A stretch of 64,000 bases of DNA from positions 4,867,112-4,931,111 of the forward strand of contig NC_047077.1 in NCBI RefSeq assembly GCF_902459465.1, given 5' to 3'. The position numbers and the translations under genes are program-made. A model generated the notes under the pieces. It worked only from the letters and a program-made list of their open reading frames with translations, was not told where the DNA came from and did no database searches. Position 1 is the stretch's first letter. Each line of letters begins with the position of its first letter. The DNA is from Asterias rubens. Taxonomy: Eukaryota > Echinodermata > Asteroidea > Forcipulatida > Asteriidae. Below are positions 1-12,300 of the stretch, piece after piece.

Positions 1-119
1 TCTAGATTCCCTAGAACTTAGAAGTGCATGTAGGCTTGTATTATTTTTAGTAGCTATTTCAGCCTGAATAATTTGCTATGCAAAATGGTACAATTATAGA
101 ATACAGGTCCACTCCACTA

Positions 120-360
120 TATACATCCACGGATCCAAGGCTGCGTGGATGCAATCAGGGTTAGGGTTAGGGTTACTTCCTAGCTAAAACAATTTCGGTT
201 TCGCTCCGAGACGATAGCGGAACGAAAACGAAATATAGTTCTAGGGAGTAGGTAGGGTTAGGGTTAGCCGAATGTGGCCCTGTTTTCTATAGCGGAACGA
301 AAACGTAATACACTGTAGTTCTAGGGAGTAGGTAGGGTTAGGGCATGGAGGTAGAATTCC
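120..360. repeat. Imperfect duplication with telomere-like GGGTTA motifs
   Basis: Short runs of GGTTAGGGTTAGGGTT occur near 159-174, 254-268 and 333-341. A segment with the core GCGGAACGAAAACG is repeated about 80 bp apart (around 216 and 292), each copy followed by TTCTAGGGAGTAGGTAGGG. It looks like a short degenerate tandem repeat that contains two to three units of the animal telomere hexamer. It is not a telomere: the runs are too short and are embedded in unique sequence. Confidence 0.5.
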
Positions 361-503
361 GAATGTGGCCCTGTATTCTAATACACAGCATAGTTAATCC
401 TGCAAAATTGCTGGATGAAATCGTTCCCTAGCTGCTGAGTTACACTTCTGGATCTGGATAAATATTCTCAAAGCTCAACGCACCTCCACCCGCCCCCGCG
501 GGT

Positions 504-650
504 CCTACTAAAAGCCGACAACTCGCCGACAAATCGTCCAGAGCACCGACAACTCGCCGCCAACAAGTTGCAGACAAAAAAAAACAGCAAACTAACCAAC
601 GGTTTATTAAAACAATGTGCACTATTGGCGAGTTGTCGGCTTTTAGTAGG
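504..650. mobile_element. Small inverted-repeat element (147 bp)
   Basis: Terminal inverted repeats of 24 bp start with CCTACTAAAAGCCGACAACT at 504 and end with its reverse complement at 650. The interior repeats the ACTCGCCG motif. No coding capacity. Probably a miniature inverted-repeat transposable element (MITE). It abuts the larger foldback element that begins at 652. Confidence 0.6.
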
Positions 651-651
651 A

Positions 652-2861
652 GGGTCATTCCATGTCAAATCAACCAGTGGTCCCCAGGTGACCCCCTCAG
701 ATTTTGATGAAACTTCATCAGAATGATTGGATGTGGCTCAAATGAACACATACAAAAAAGCTAAGGCATACTCCATGTCGTTTTCGAGATATGATCCTTT
801 GAAATTTGGTCGAGGCGGCCATTTTGTGCGCGCGCGAGTCGCAAAATGTGGTTTTTGTGATAATTTCCGACTTTGAAAACTCATAATTTAGATTTTGTAC
901 CAGGTAGAGAGCTCAAACTTTGTATTCCATCGTACTTTTTGCCAAATTTCATGAATCTGCACTCAATTTAAATGTATCTCCTTTAATTTTCTAGTTATGG
1001 TCACCCAAAGTAGGCACTTTAATCAGCCGAAAATGTTTTTTGTGATAATTGGGGTCACCCTGTGCCCACATGAGGGGTCAAATGAAACCTATATTCCCTA
1101 GTTATTATCTATGGGTGCATGTCTTTACCCATAAGCAATTATAAGCTCACCAATGCATTCATTTAGAAATAGCATGGACCCAAAGTTGGTTCCAGCCAGA
1201 AAAAGGTCAAAAAGACCCCGCCCGTCTTGACCCCGGTTGACCCCGTGATCAATTGAAACACTTTTTGAAATTGATACCAGTTAAACATATATATTATATC
1301 TACTTATACACCAATTTTCAGCTTTGGCACTCAACTCCTTCATGGTGTGGTGGCAATTTGAATATTATATGTTTTTGGCACATTTTATGGTAATATCATA
1401 CAGTATACATGTACATGTACATTCATGTACACATGTACAATACATGGTAATATATGTTTGAAGCTTGTGTAACTGTTTTTGTTCTGGCTAGCAAAAAAGT
1501 AAGTTTATTTGTGTTATTGTTTTTAGAAATGGGTTGATGATGCATGTTTTCAACTGCAATAAATAATTTAAGACAGGTACCTCAAAGTGCTGCAAAAATC
1601 TCCTAAACACACACAAAATATTGGAACAATACCCCAGTATGGAACCATACCCCAGTATGGAACCATACCCCAGTATACCGTGTGGAGTTTCACTTGAAAA
1701 ATGGATCAAACCACACAATACAAATTAAATCTGCCAGTACTTAACACTCACTGTCTGTCATATTCTTCTCTGGTTTATACCCAACCCCAGTCCCCTTTGT
1801 TTCCTCCATGCTATATACATGTTTATGCTGGTTAAACTTTCCAATCACATGGTTACCTCATTTGCATAAACGCTGGTATTACTTTCCATACACTACTTTT
1901 TTAGAACAATTTCTCTAATGTGTATCACATGCAAACACTACTTTCTCAAACAAAATATGTACTTGTGTATCACGCAGACACCACAGATGCCAATGCATTG
2001 GTGTTACTTTTTGCTAGCCAGAAAAAATAAGTTACACAAGCTTCAAACATTTATTACCATGTGTTGTATGTGTACATGAATGTACATGTACATGTATACT
2101 GTATGATATTACCATAAAATGTGCCAAAAACATATAATATTCAAATTGCCACCACACCATGAAGGAGTTGAGTGCCAAAGCTGAAAATTGGTATATAAGT
2201 AGATATAATATATATGTTTAACTGGTATCAATTTCAAAAAGAGTTTCAATTGATCGCGGGGTCAACCGGGGTCAAGACGGGCGGGGTCTTTTTGACCTTT
2301 TTCTGGCTGGAACCAACTTTGGGTCCATGCTATTTCTGAATGAATGCATTGGTGAGCTTATAATTGCTTATGGGTAAAGACATGCACCCATAGATAATAA
2401 CTAGGGAATATAGGTTTCATTTGACCCCTCATGTGGGTACAGGGTGACCCCAATTATCACAAAAAACACTTTCGGCTGATTAAAGTGCCTACTTTAGGTG
2501 ACCATAACTAGAAAATTAAAGGAGATACTCTTAAATTGAGTGCAGATTCATGAAATTTGGCAAGAAGTAAGATGGAATACCAAGTTTGAGCTCTCGACCT
2601 GGTACAATAACTAAATGATGAGCTTTCAAAGTTGGAAATTATCACAAAAATCACTTTTCGCGTCTTGCGCGAGCACAAAATGCCGCCGCCTTGACCAAAT
2701 TTCAATGGGTCATATCTCGAAAACGACATGGAGTATGACTTAGCTTTTTTGTATGTGTTCATTTGAGCCACATCCAATCATTCTGATGAAGTTTCGTCAA
2801 AATCTTAGAGGGTCACCTGGGAACTTTTCTGAAAACTGGTTGATTTGACACGGAATGACCC
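652..2861. mobile_element. 2.2 kb foldback DNA element with ~850 bp arms
   Basis: The left arm (about 652-1500) and right arm (about 2010-2861) are reverse complements over about 850 bp with scattered mismatches, separated by a ~510 bp spacer. The ends read GGGTCATTCC at 652 and GGAATGACCC ending at 2861. The 4-bp word AGGA lies immediately outside both ends (648-651 and 2862-2865), which fits a target-site duplication. The arms hold no convincing protein. Inside the spacer GTATGGAACCATACCCCA is repeated near 1637-1675. Most likely a non-autonomous DNA transposon; its superfamily cannot be named from sequence alone. Confidence 0.75.
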
Positions 2862-2865
2862 AGGA

Positions 2866-3355
2866 CCGCTTTTGTAGAGCAAAATTCACTCAATCAAATT
2901 CAAAAAGTAAAAACTCCCTCAACTCAGTCTCTAACTAACTTCAAGCAGATAAAACCACTACTTGCACATTTGCAAGGTGGGATAACAAAATCCCGACTCC
3001 ATGACCAAACTTACCTCCAAAATACAGGAATAGTGGATTTTATATGTTTCTTACCATTCATTATCAAAAAAAGCTTTATCCCCGCATCGTTTGTTTATCA
3101 AAAAATGTTTTACATCCTTCTCCACGTGCGGGTTGTTTGGCGCCCTCAAGAGGTTGAAAACATTGGTTGAAAAGAAGAATTGGGCGTTTTTAGGTCCAAT
3201 TTGAACTATTTCTTGCGCACAGCCTGTTATCCTGACCATCAGGTTTTTGGGCTACATGTGTTAAACTAATACGAACTAGCTTAGCTGTCAGTCAGTGTCA
3301 TGTGAGCTGCGATTCTGTACGATAAGTGAGTGTTTATTAATCCAAAACATGAAAC
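2866..3355 (+). other. Upstream flank and probable 5' UTR of the SNX19-like gene
   Basis: No repeat or gene is recognised here. The stretch just before the start codon at 3356 is presumably promoter and 5' UTR, but no TATA box or other core element stands out. An ATG at 3349 (out of frame with 3356) lies close upstream of the chosen start. Confidence 0.3.
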
Positions 3356-6300
3356 ATGAATCTCCAGAAAGTGTCACAAGCAACGAGGAAAGTTGCCCAA
3401 CACCTTCGTTGTTTGCTACAGCCGGACAGTATTTTAACGGGAGTTTTATGCGTGTTGTCTTTCATGACATTACTTGCTGTTTTATCGCACGCTAGTGTTC
3501 CATTCATTTTCATTGCCGCACTGTGTGGAGGGGGATGGGCAACTTCGAGGGTGACTTCCCACGAATTTCAAGTTGGGAAGACCCGGGGAATTTTGCAGTT
3601 GATGCCTGATCTTGTGGACCGTTGCAAGGAAAAGAGAAAAGAACTCACTTTGCCGGATGTTAATGAAAATTTAAAGCATTATTCGGTTAAGGAGTTTACC
3701 ACCAGACACAGTGAAAAGGATGGAACAATTTTTCGAAATACACAGTGTTTACATACATTGCCAGTACCTGCCGTGCCTGTTTCACTGAAACTGACAGACA
3801 CCGTCGATAAAGAATTGCAACATCTGTTGAAAAATGTCATGCTTGACTTTATCTCGTCTTGGTACGACGTTTACATCAGCGACCACAACCGCGGCTCTGA
3901 ACTTTTCCTTGAGCATCTTCTCCAGACATCCATGAATCTTTGCAATCGTCTTGCGTCAATAGAGAAGAGGACTCTCGTCACAAAGTTGTTACTTGAGTTC
4001 CGAATCCACGTTTACCAATTCCGAAAAGCCACATCAAGTTTGAGGAAGCTACCAAATAAAAGAAACGGAAAGGAATTCGAACATGATAGCAGTAGTTTAG
4101 TTGCGTCCTATGAAATGATGTCGCTGTTACATCCTGCAATACAAGGAGCAGATATGGAAGCAGACTTTCTAAGGAGCACTATGGATATTCTGGTCAACTG
4201 TGCCGTTCCGAAGAGTGTAACCCAGTGTCGAGCGAGTACGTTAATCATCGTTGAAATTCTGACGTGCAATATTCTCTTGCCTCTTTTGGATCTGCTCTCC
4301 GATCCTGATTTTCTTTACCGACTCATCCTTCTGATTGTCTCAAGTTCTGTTTCAGAAGGCGGACCGAAGGCACCAGCAGAGAGTAATGATGTTAGTAAAT
4401 GTAGTAAGCTAGAAAAACCTAATTACCAAAGTGAAGAAACGATCATTCCTATGCAATCGTCATACCACATTGATCAGTCCCATCATTTAGAGACAGGTGT
4501 TACCGCATTGGCGGCAGATCCTACTGAACAGAACTTTCTTTTTAAGCAAACCCCTGCAACAGCTTGTGGTAAACCAGACGCGACAAGCAAGAAACGATTA
4601 CCTTTTGAAACTGATACATCACAGTCAATTCAAAGTAATGAAAGTGCTCATCGTACCAGACGTCCGCTACAGCCGTCGTTATCCTTTCCAATTTGTCGAT
4701 CTAAATCCACGGACCCTATTAATGACGCGATCCTTTCAAAAGTACATAATGGATTAAGCTTCATGTACTACTCATCGTCAACAGTTCCAGTCGCTCCATT
4801 ATTGGATCACGCCCAATCAACATTACCAAATAGCCTTCCAAAGATGATCAGCTCTCCTAAGTCTGTCGGAACAAATCCTAAAGTTCATCGACGGAGTGCC
4901 TCAGATACCAGTTGTAATCCCGCATTCATTTCAGGAGATCTACTAAGCCATGTAACTCTGAATCCATGGGTCACGCCAAGACCTCCAGCGGAAGGTGCAG
5001 AAATTGATGATCTCATCGTAACAAGAATCCCTTTGACAGGATTGGAACCTGCGATTCTAATAGCACCAGAGAACGAAGACTCTGCGGAGGTCTTTCCTTT
5101 CATCAATTCTAAGCCTGATGATCTGAATTCACCGCTAACAACAGGCATAGATTGCCAGTTTCCATTTGACGAAAGTGTAAAACCACAAGTTAGTTCTACT
5201 GTTGACGCGGCGCAAATTGATGAAGCTGTAGAAATCTTCAATAGCACTGATGATGGTGTTGAAACGTACACACGGACATCAGTTGTGGACAACGGTAGCA
5301 ACGACAATACTACTGATGGGTCCATAATGCGTCCGATTCCACAATCAAGCTTAGCAGAGAAACCAGACATTGATGTGCCTTCATCACCCATTAACAAGTT
5401 ACTCAGACGACTCTCAATAAAGACTCTCTCTGTACCTGATGGCCCAACCCAAAATATTCAAGATATGACTCAAGATCAAGTTCACAAAAGTGATGCAACC
5501 AAGAAAGAACTCTCCCCAGCAAGAGTTTCGAGCTGCTCCACTTCATTGCTCCCCATCGACGATCAAGCAACAGGTAGTAGTTCAATAATCCCATCCGCTG
5601 AAAATCCTAGGATAATTTCGATCACTTCACAAGGCGCAGAAGAGCCCATCGATGCATGTCTGACGTCGGAGGTGCATTCTTCAGAGAGTTTAGAAGCTGT
5701 GGCTGACCGAGTTGGCAATCTCCTCATTCCAAAGGCAGAGGTCTGTAAAGAGACCAGTGGAAAGAGTGAATTCTTCATGTACTCAATACAGGTGGGTATG
5801 GTGCTAGACTCTGGTCCCCTGTCTTCATCCGCAAGGATAAAGACAGGTACTTGCTTTTCAGAACCAATGATTTCATTGAATACAATCCGCTCATTTGCAA
5901 GGATAAAGAGGCTCTTGCTTTTCAGAACAATGATTTCGTTGGATACAATAATTTAATTGGAGAAACATGCAGTGACATTAATCTTTTCATAGCTGTGTAA
6001 CTATTGATTGGTCTGAGGTGATGCAGGTACAGTTGACAATCATCACCTCGAACCAAACCAATAGAAAGCTTACTTCGGTTGTCTGCACGCAGTGTCCACA
6101 TCGTGTATTACATGTTTGTACAGTTTAGAAAGTTTGTATGTGAAATGAATGTAGGTGGAGGGTGAAGATGGGCGGGGATTGACCTCAAGGCTGAAGGCCA
6201 CTCTCTGGTGTTATTCTCGAGCCTGTAAGTGTGACGTCGGATGTTAAGGCTAGTATGGTGCAGGCTTGTGTAGAGGCCATGGACTCTGTTGCCGCTGGCC

Positions 6301-9300
6301 TACTTACCCTTGGTGCATTCCAAAAGTTCCTCAGACTTAACAGTGGAAGTGCCCTTTTCAAAATGAAAATGGCCTTGCCCTCTCAAACATGAAATTTAAG
6401 GCTTGTGGTGTGGTTGCAATAATCCTTACCCACAATCCTCCCAACCCAACAGTCATTTTATGGGTGCTTTTCGTGGTCGAAACCAATAACTGTTTCAGTT
6501 GAATTGGCCATTGGTTATCACAGGCCAATGACCGAAACAGTTACTGGTTGCAGCCGCCAAAATGCACACAAGCTAGCTTTGCCCTAATTTCAAAAGCTGT
6601 CAAGTTTTTGATAAATTGGAAATACATTTTTTTAACTAAAGCAACTCTTCACTTTCAGTTTGATGTGCAGCCAGTCTCTCCATTGCAACGTGATTGCTCA
6701 CAAACCTGTGATGACTCTTTATCAGAACGGCGGCTTGTTAAGAGGAGACACAGGGAGTTTGTCAATCTCCACTCAAGGCTGGATCATAACCCTGAGCTTA
6801 AAGCTAGCTTGAAAGGTTGGTCATTATTTGTAGAGTGTCGTAGCTGAGTGGTTAAGAGCATCAAATTTTAGTTCTGGTGGTTAAAGACACTAGACACTAT
6901 TGGTAGTTGTCAAAGACCAGTCTTCTTATTTGGAGTATCTCAACATATGCATGAAATAACAAACCTGTGAAAATTTGAGCTCAACTGGTCATAGGTTTGT
7001 ACACCAAAAAAACAAACAGTGCACTCCGGTTTAGTAGGCCAGGGGTGGATTTCACAAAGAGTTAGGACTAGTCTTATCTCGAGGTAGGACCAGTTACTTG
7101 TCCTAACTTAGGACTATCCATGCAGTTTGCATATCTCCTAGGACTAGTCCTAACTCTTTGTGAAATCGACCCCTGGGCAACAAGTGAAATTTTCTGCTCG
7201 ACTAATCACGCCTCAAAAAGTCGCGACTTCAACACTAAGTCGCAACTTGTTTTAATTCCCAAGATGCATTGCGGCATATTATTTGCCGCAAGAACAACAG
7301 TAAAATTCATGCTGGAAGGATTGAAGGATTGTGTCACTGATGTCTGATGTAAGTAAATTATGTTGTTGTGCATTACCCTGAACACAATAGACCGATCCAG
7401 TAGGCTCCGCCCACAACGCACGTGTGGGCAAGAACACGTGGGGCTCTCCAATGCCTTTCTGCACAACTCTGCCGCGCGCGCCAAGATATGCACACGAATG
7501 TCGGACCTTATTTGTCCGACCTTCGTTGCATTGTGATTGCTCAATACTACTGGTCTGGAGCTTAATGGATCGGTCTATTGGTTCACCAAACAGTTGCCAC
7601 AGCAAAAGGGTGCAACAGCATAAGTTCAATCAGAGCACTACAAACTGCTGCGGGTGCTGTGGCCTTGTTATCTACATTTCAAACCATTCTGCTTTCTTTT
7701 GAAACAGGGTTGCGAGATGTCCCCAAGCGTATTTCTATTCCCCTGGCACCAACAGCCAAACCAGCCATTCAGCAACGACGTTTTAGTCTTCAAAATTATC
7801 TCCAGGTAAGAGAACTCAAAACCCAAGATGTTTCAGTTCCATGCGGATTGTAATTTGAATTGCGCATTTTTTAAAGTAATTTTTTTGCTATTTCCTTTAA
7901 TCATTTTAAATCTTGTGTTATGGCGCGCATGAGTATATTTTTGTAGTGTATTTTCTTGTATTTTTATTAATATTTTATTGTTCAGCGCATTTGAACAAAA
8001 TTATATTGGAATTTGCGCTATATAAACCAATAAATTATTATTATGCCAAGCATTTAAAAAGGGTCTGTATACAGTTGGTAATGACTCTGAAAATTCATTT
8101 AAAAAAATAACTTGCATTGTAGTACAGCAGCTTCGGTTAGTATAATGCAGTATGAGAAGCATTTCCCTTCTAAGTGCTACGGTCACTACACTTTTTAATC
8201 CCCAAAATTTGAATGTAAGAAGCGATTCCGCAGTTTACATTTGGTTTGCGGTAACACCATGTGTGTATCTACTTGCCAGGCAGAGTTTGTTCTTAGAGAA
8301 CTGTCTTGCTTAATTTCTACTGCCGCGGAGAAGATTGTTCAGGTGTTCGGGAGACTTCTCAGTTCTGAAAAGAACTGTCCTGGGCGGATGGTATAAAAAT
8401 AAGCTTGGACTACTACTTAAGCTTATAGGATCGTAATTAACTGTACTACCGGGGAGTAAGTTCTTGGGTTGGTCTCAACTTTTCGCAGTACTGAACGCAT
8501 CTAAGATTGTGTATTCCTATTAGGGATTATTCTGGCTGATATTGTTTAGCTTGTAAATTTATTTTTGGTCTAAACATACTTTCGATATGCTTACATGTAG
8601 CTACTTCTTAAGTGGGATTTGAAACTTTGAATGGTGGAAATTAGATATGGAGTGGTTTTGCGGTAACACAATGTTATTACTATCTCTAAATGAGTTGGTC
8701 GAGTTCTGAAAAGAACCATTGGTTTCAACTTGATGTATGCTCTGATCGTCTTCTGGAAAAAGCCACTTGTTGTGCTAGAGCAGCTCTGGACAATATGACG
8801 TTTATTTCCATTGAAACACAATTCAATACATCTTTCATTTTTAATACTTTCAGCAATTGCTTGCAAAGCCTCTGCTACATTCCAGTATCGAATTGCGGGA
8901 ATTCTTAGCCCTAGAAGGCAACTCGCACGTAGAGTATGTCAGACATCAACCGAGGATAGACAAGGTAAGTGCTGGAAAAACGTTTAAATTGAGAATCAAG
9001 TAGCTTTGTTCGGTTAACCACTTGCCTCTGGGCATCCCTTAATGTTGCCATTGTCATCATCAGGATTAATTTTCAGAATTTTGGCTTTTGTGCACCTTAA
9101 ATTGGCTTGAATCAGCCAGAAGCTGATTATTGGCCATGGAATGCTGGAATCTTAAACTTGACTCCCACACCGATGATACAATGGTGGTAGCCTATGTAAC
9201 CATCTGTCGTCATCAACAAAAGGCTGACGACCCCTAGAAAAGGGGAGATTTGGAATATGAAAGATATAGAAAAAATAGGGCAACTGCCTACAAAGGGCTA

Positions 9301-12300
9301 GAATAGCTCAATTGGTAGAGGGCTACAATTTCGCCTATATCTCGTTGGGCCCCCCCTGCCCCCTTTCAATGTTGGTTCAGATTGGTGGTCCTCTTGTGCG
9401 TTACAGTCAACATTGAGCGGGGGGACGGGGGCGGGGGAGACAATGTTTATTGTCAATGGGAAGTGGACAGGGAATGGTTTTATATAACGTTAGGAATTGG
9501 TGGCCCAAGCATTTTGGCAGGGATTGTAGCTTGTTAATACGGAGGTCATCGGTTCAAATCCAGCTCTAGTAAATTTTTCTTTGTTCAATCCCTAATAAAA
9601 AAATATTGCATTTACAGCTGCTGATGCATAGGATGTCGGGCTTAGTGGACACTTTCAAGTCGGCCCTGCCTAGAGCATTGAGTGATCAAGGTCCCATGCC
9701 GCCCATAAGCTCGCCCAATTCACCCATTAGGAAGACAAAGTCGTCAAGGAGTCTCTCGCCCTCTGGGTTACCGAGGCCGGGCTCTCCAAGGCCGGGCTCT
9801 CCAACTCCTGGTGAAGAGCAGGACGGTATCGAGAGAATGGTTACGTTTGGCAGAAGACCCAAGGTGAGGGCAGTTTGTTATCTATTTATTTATTTTTTAA
9901 ATTTATTTATTTCCTACAGCAAAAAATGGATGGGCACAAAATTTTAGTAATTACATGTAGCAATAAAAACTATAGAAAGTGAAAATTGTGCAAGAGGAGT
10001 CAGAATGGAGTTTTTTGGAACCATATTAACTTTCTCAAAATTTGTTGTCAATTTATTTGCAGACAACACTTCAACTAGCAATGGATTCCATCATCCAAGA
10101 TCACAACAGAATGAAAATTGCGACCCTTTCGAGAAACCCATCCTCTGACAACGATGTAGATAGTATCGGCCTACGTTCAGAAGGAGACGGCTCCGAGTCT
10201 CCCGCCCAAGCTGTATCAGAAACAGACAGCCCCCTGTCTCCCGCCCAAGCTGTATCAGAAACATTGTCGAGTAACCCAGGCTCCGTGTTTGGTTCTGAGG
10301 AGACGTCTCTGTTTGATGCCGTTATGTCTTTACTTGGAGAGGCACTCCACGATAAGGAATCTTGGTTTCTTGATGAGGGATTCCAGAATGTGTTGACCAG
10401 ACTCGCTGGAGGCCTCTTGGATGGGTATGTCCAAATAACAAACTTTGCATTCCAACATCAATTGTCTTAAGACTTGAAAGTAAACACAATATGTATCAAT
10501 CCATATTGTGTCAATTGTTGAATCTTTATTGAAATCTTGGCAAAATAAATAAAAAGATATTAAAGGATTTAGGTACTTTTTGTTACACAAAACACAATGT
10601 CCACAGATTAACATTAAACTTGCACCGTTTGAAGATAACGATAGTAGAAAGCTACCTTAAAATATTAGTTGCTGAGGTGCTGTAGTTTTTGAGAATTTAG
10701 TAAAGCAATGTCATGAAAACATTCTTTTTGACATGAATGCTGATGCTTCAATTCATTGTCATACTAGGGAGTTGATATTTCACCTTCAAATCGTTAAGTA
10801 CTCTTCTCTCCGTACCTTGTTCAGGTGGATAGAGCGACAAGTTCAGCTCCTATTCTCTGAACATTGGTGTGCCTTCTACCTGTCGGAGCTTCGTCAACTC
10901 CTATGGCCTGATGGGAAGTTACTTTCAGCCAGCGACGTTGTCAGGACGGAGGCGGAGAAGGCGTCCACCAAGGAGGAAGTTTTGGAGAGCTTTGTTGATC
11001 TAATGCCAGGTATACGCTGATTTCTTTTAAAGGCACTGCCGTCAATTTCACCGAACTCGTCCTAACTTAGGATTTATCTTGGACTTAGGATGAGTGCCAG
11101 CCTTGCACTGCAACATGCAAACCTTAAGACTAATCCTAAGTTAGGATGAGTAACTTGCCCCAACTTGAGATAGGATTAATCCTAGCCCTTCGTGAAATCG
11201 GCTGCTGGACATGTTTGATGACTGTCAAAGACAAATTCCCAACATATGCATAAAAATAGCAAACCAGTGAAAATTTTGCTCAATTGGTCATCGAATTTGC
11301 AAGAGAATAGTGAAAGAAAAAACACCCTCGTTGCATAACTTTGTGTGCTTTCAGATGCATAATAAAAGGCTTCAGTCTTCAAGTTTTTTATTATTTGAGT
11401 GAGTTATACCTCTTTCTCAAAAACTACGTTAAAAACATTGTAAACTTTATGTAATTTTGGCTGGTAACCCGTTTCTAATTTCTATAACCCGTTTCTAAGC
11501 ATTATTTGTCTGTGCTTAGCAAGTTTTTGTGTGCTAAACAGGCTTTATGAATTTGGGCCCTGGTCTTTAAGTTCCAGGATTTTTCAAGGAACATTTATTT
11601 CGTTTTTTACAGATTCATTCTACACGTTTGTTGACAAACAAGACTGGAAGGATGGTCTCCAGCTACTACTTGACTCACTGGGAGATCCACAGCTTAACAG
11701 GTAAAGTTATGGAAGTGTCGTGGCCGAGCGGCTAACAGAACCGAATTCAAACTCTGGTGTTTCTGATCAGTAGAGTGTGGGTTTGAATCCCCAGTCGTGG
11801 TACTTGTGTCCTTAATAAGCAAGACACTTTACCGTTGCTTCGTCCTTTGTCCGTCAGATGGGACATAAGACCCGGTGGTCCTGGCTTTGGCTGCTGAATG
11901 TGCCATAGCACCTTGTAAACCCTATAAGGTGCTACATAATTGGTTCTCAGAATTCATAACTTTCACTAACCTCTCTTTCTGTATTAATATAATTATATAC
12001 TAAGCGCCTTGAGTACCTTGTTGGTAGATACGTGCGCTTTATAAGACTTGGATCTATGAGTTCAAGGCTGCAAATTTACCATTAGCCTTTTTATTGTGTT
12101 GTCGTGACAATACTTTGCCGTAAAAACTGCGAGTACCCAAATCTGATCGTTGGTACCTTCAAGTATTGACTGTGCCAAGGAAGTGGATTTGAGGAGAGTG
12201 CAAAATAAGAGATTGCTATCCAAACAGGGTCTTTATTTCACTTTGGTTAAAGGCAGTGGACACTATTGGTAATTACTCAAAATATTTATTAGCATGAAAC

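Noticed and set aside
4885..5397. 170-codon open frame opposite SNX19 exon 1
   Set aside because: Shadow of the real coding exon on the other strand, with no independent support.
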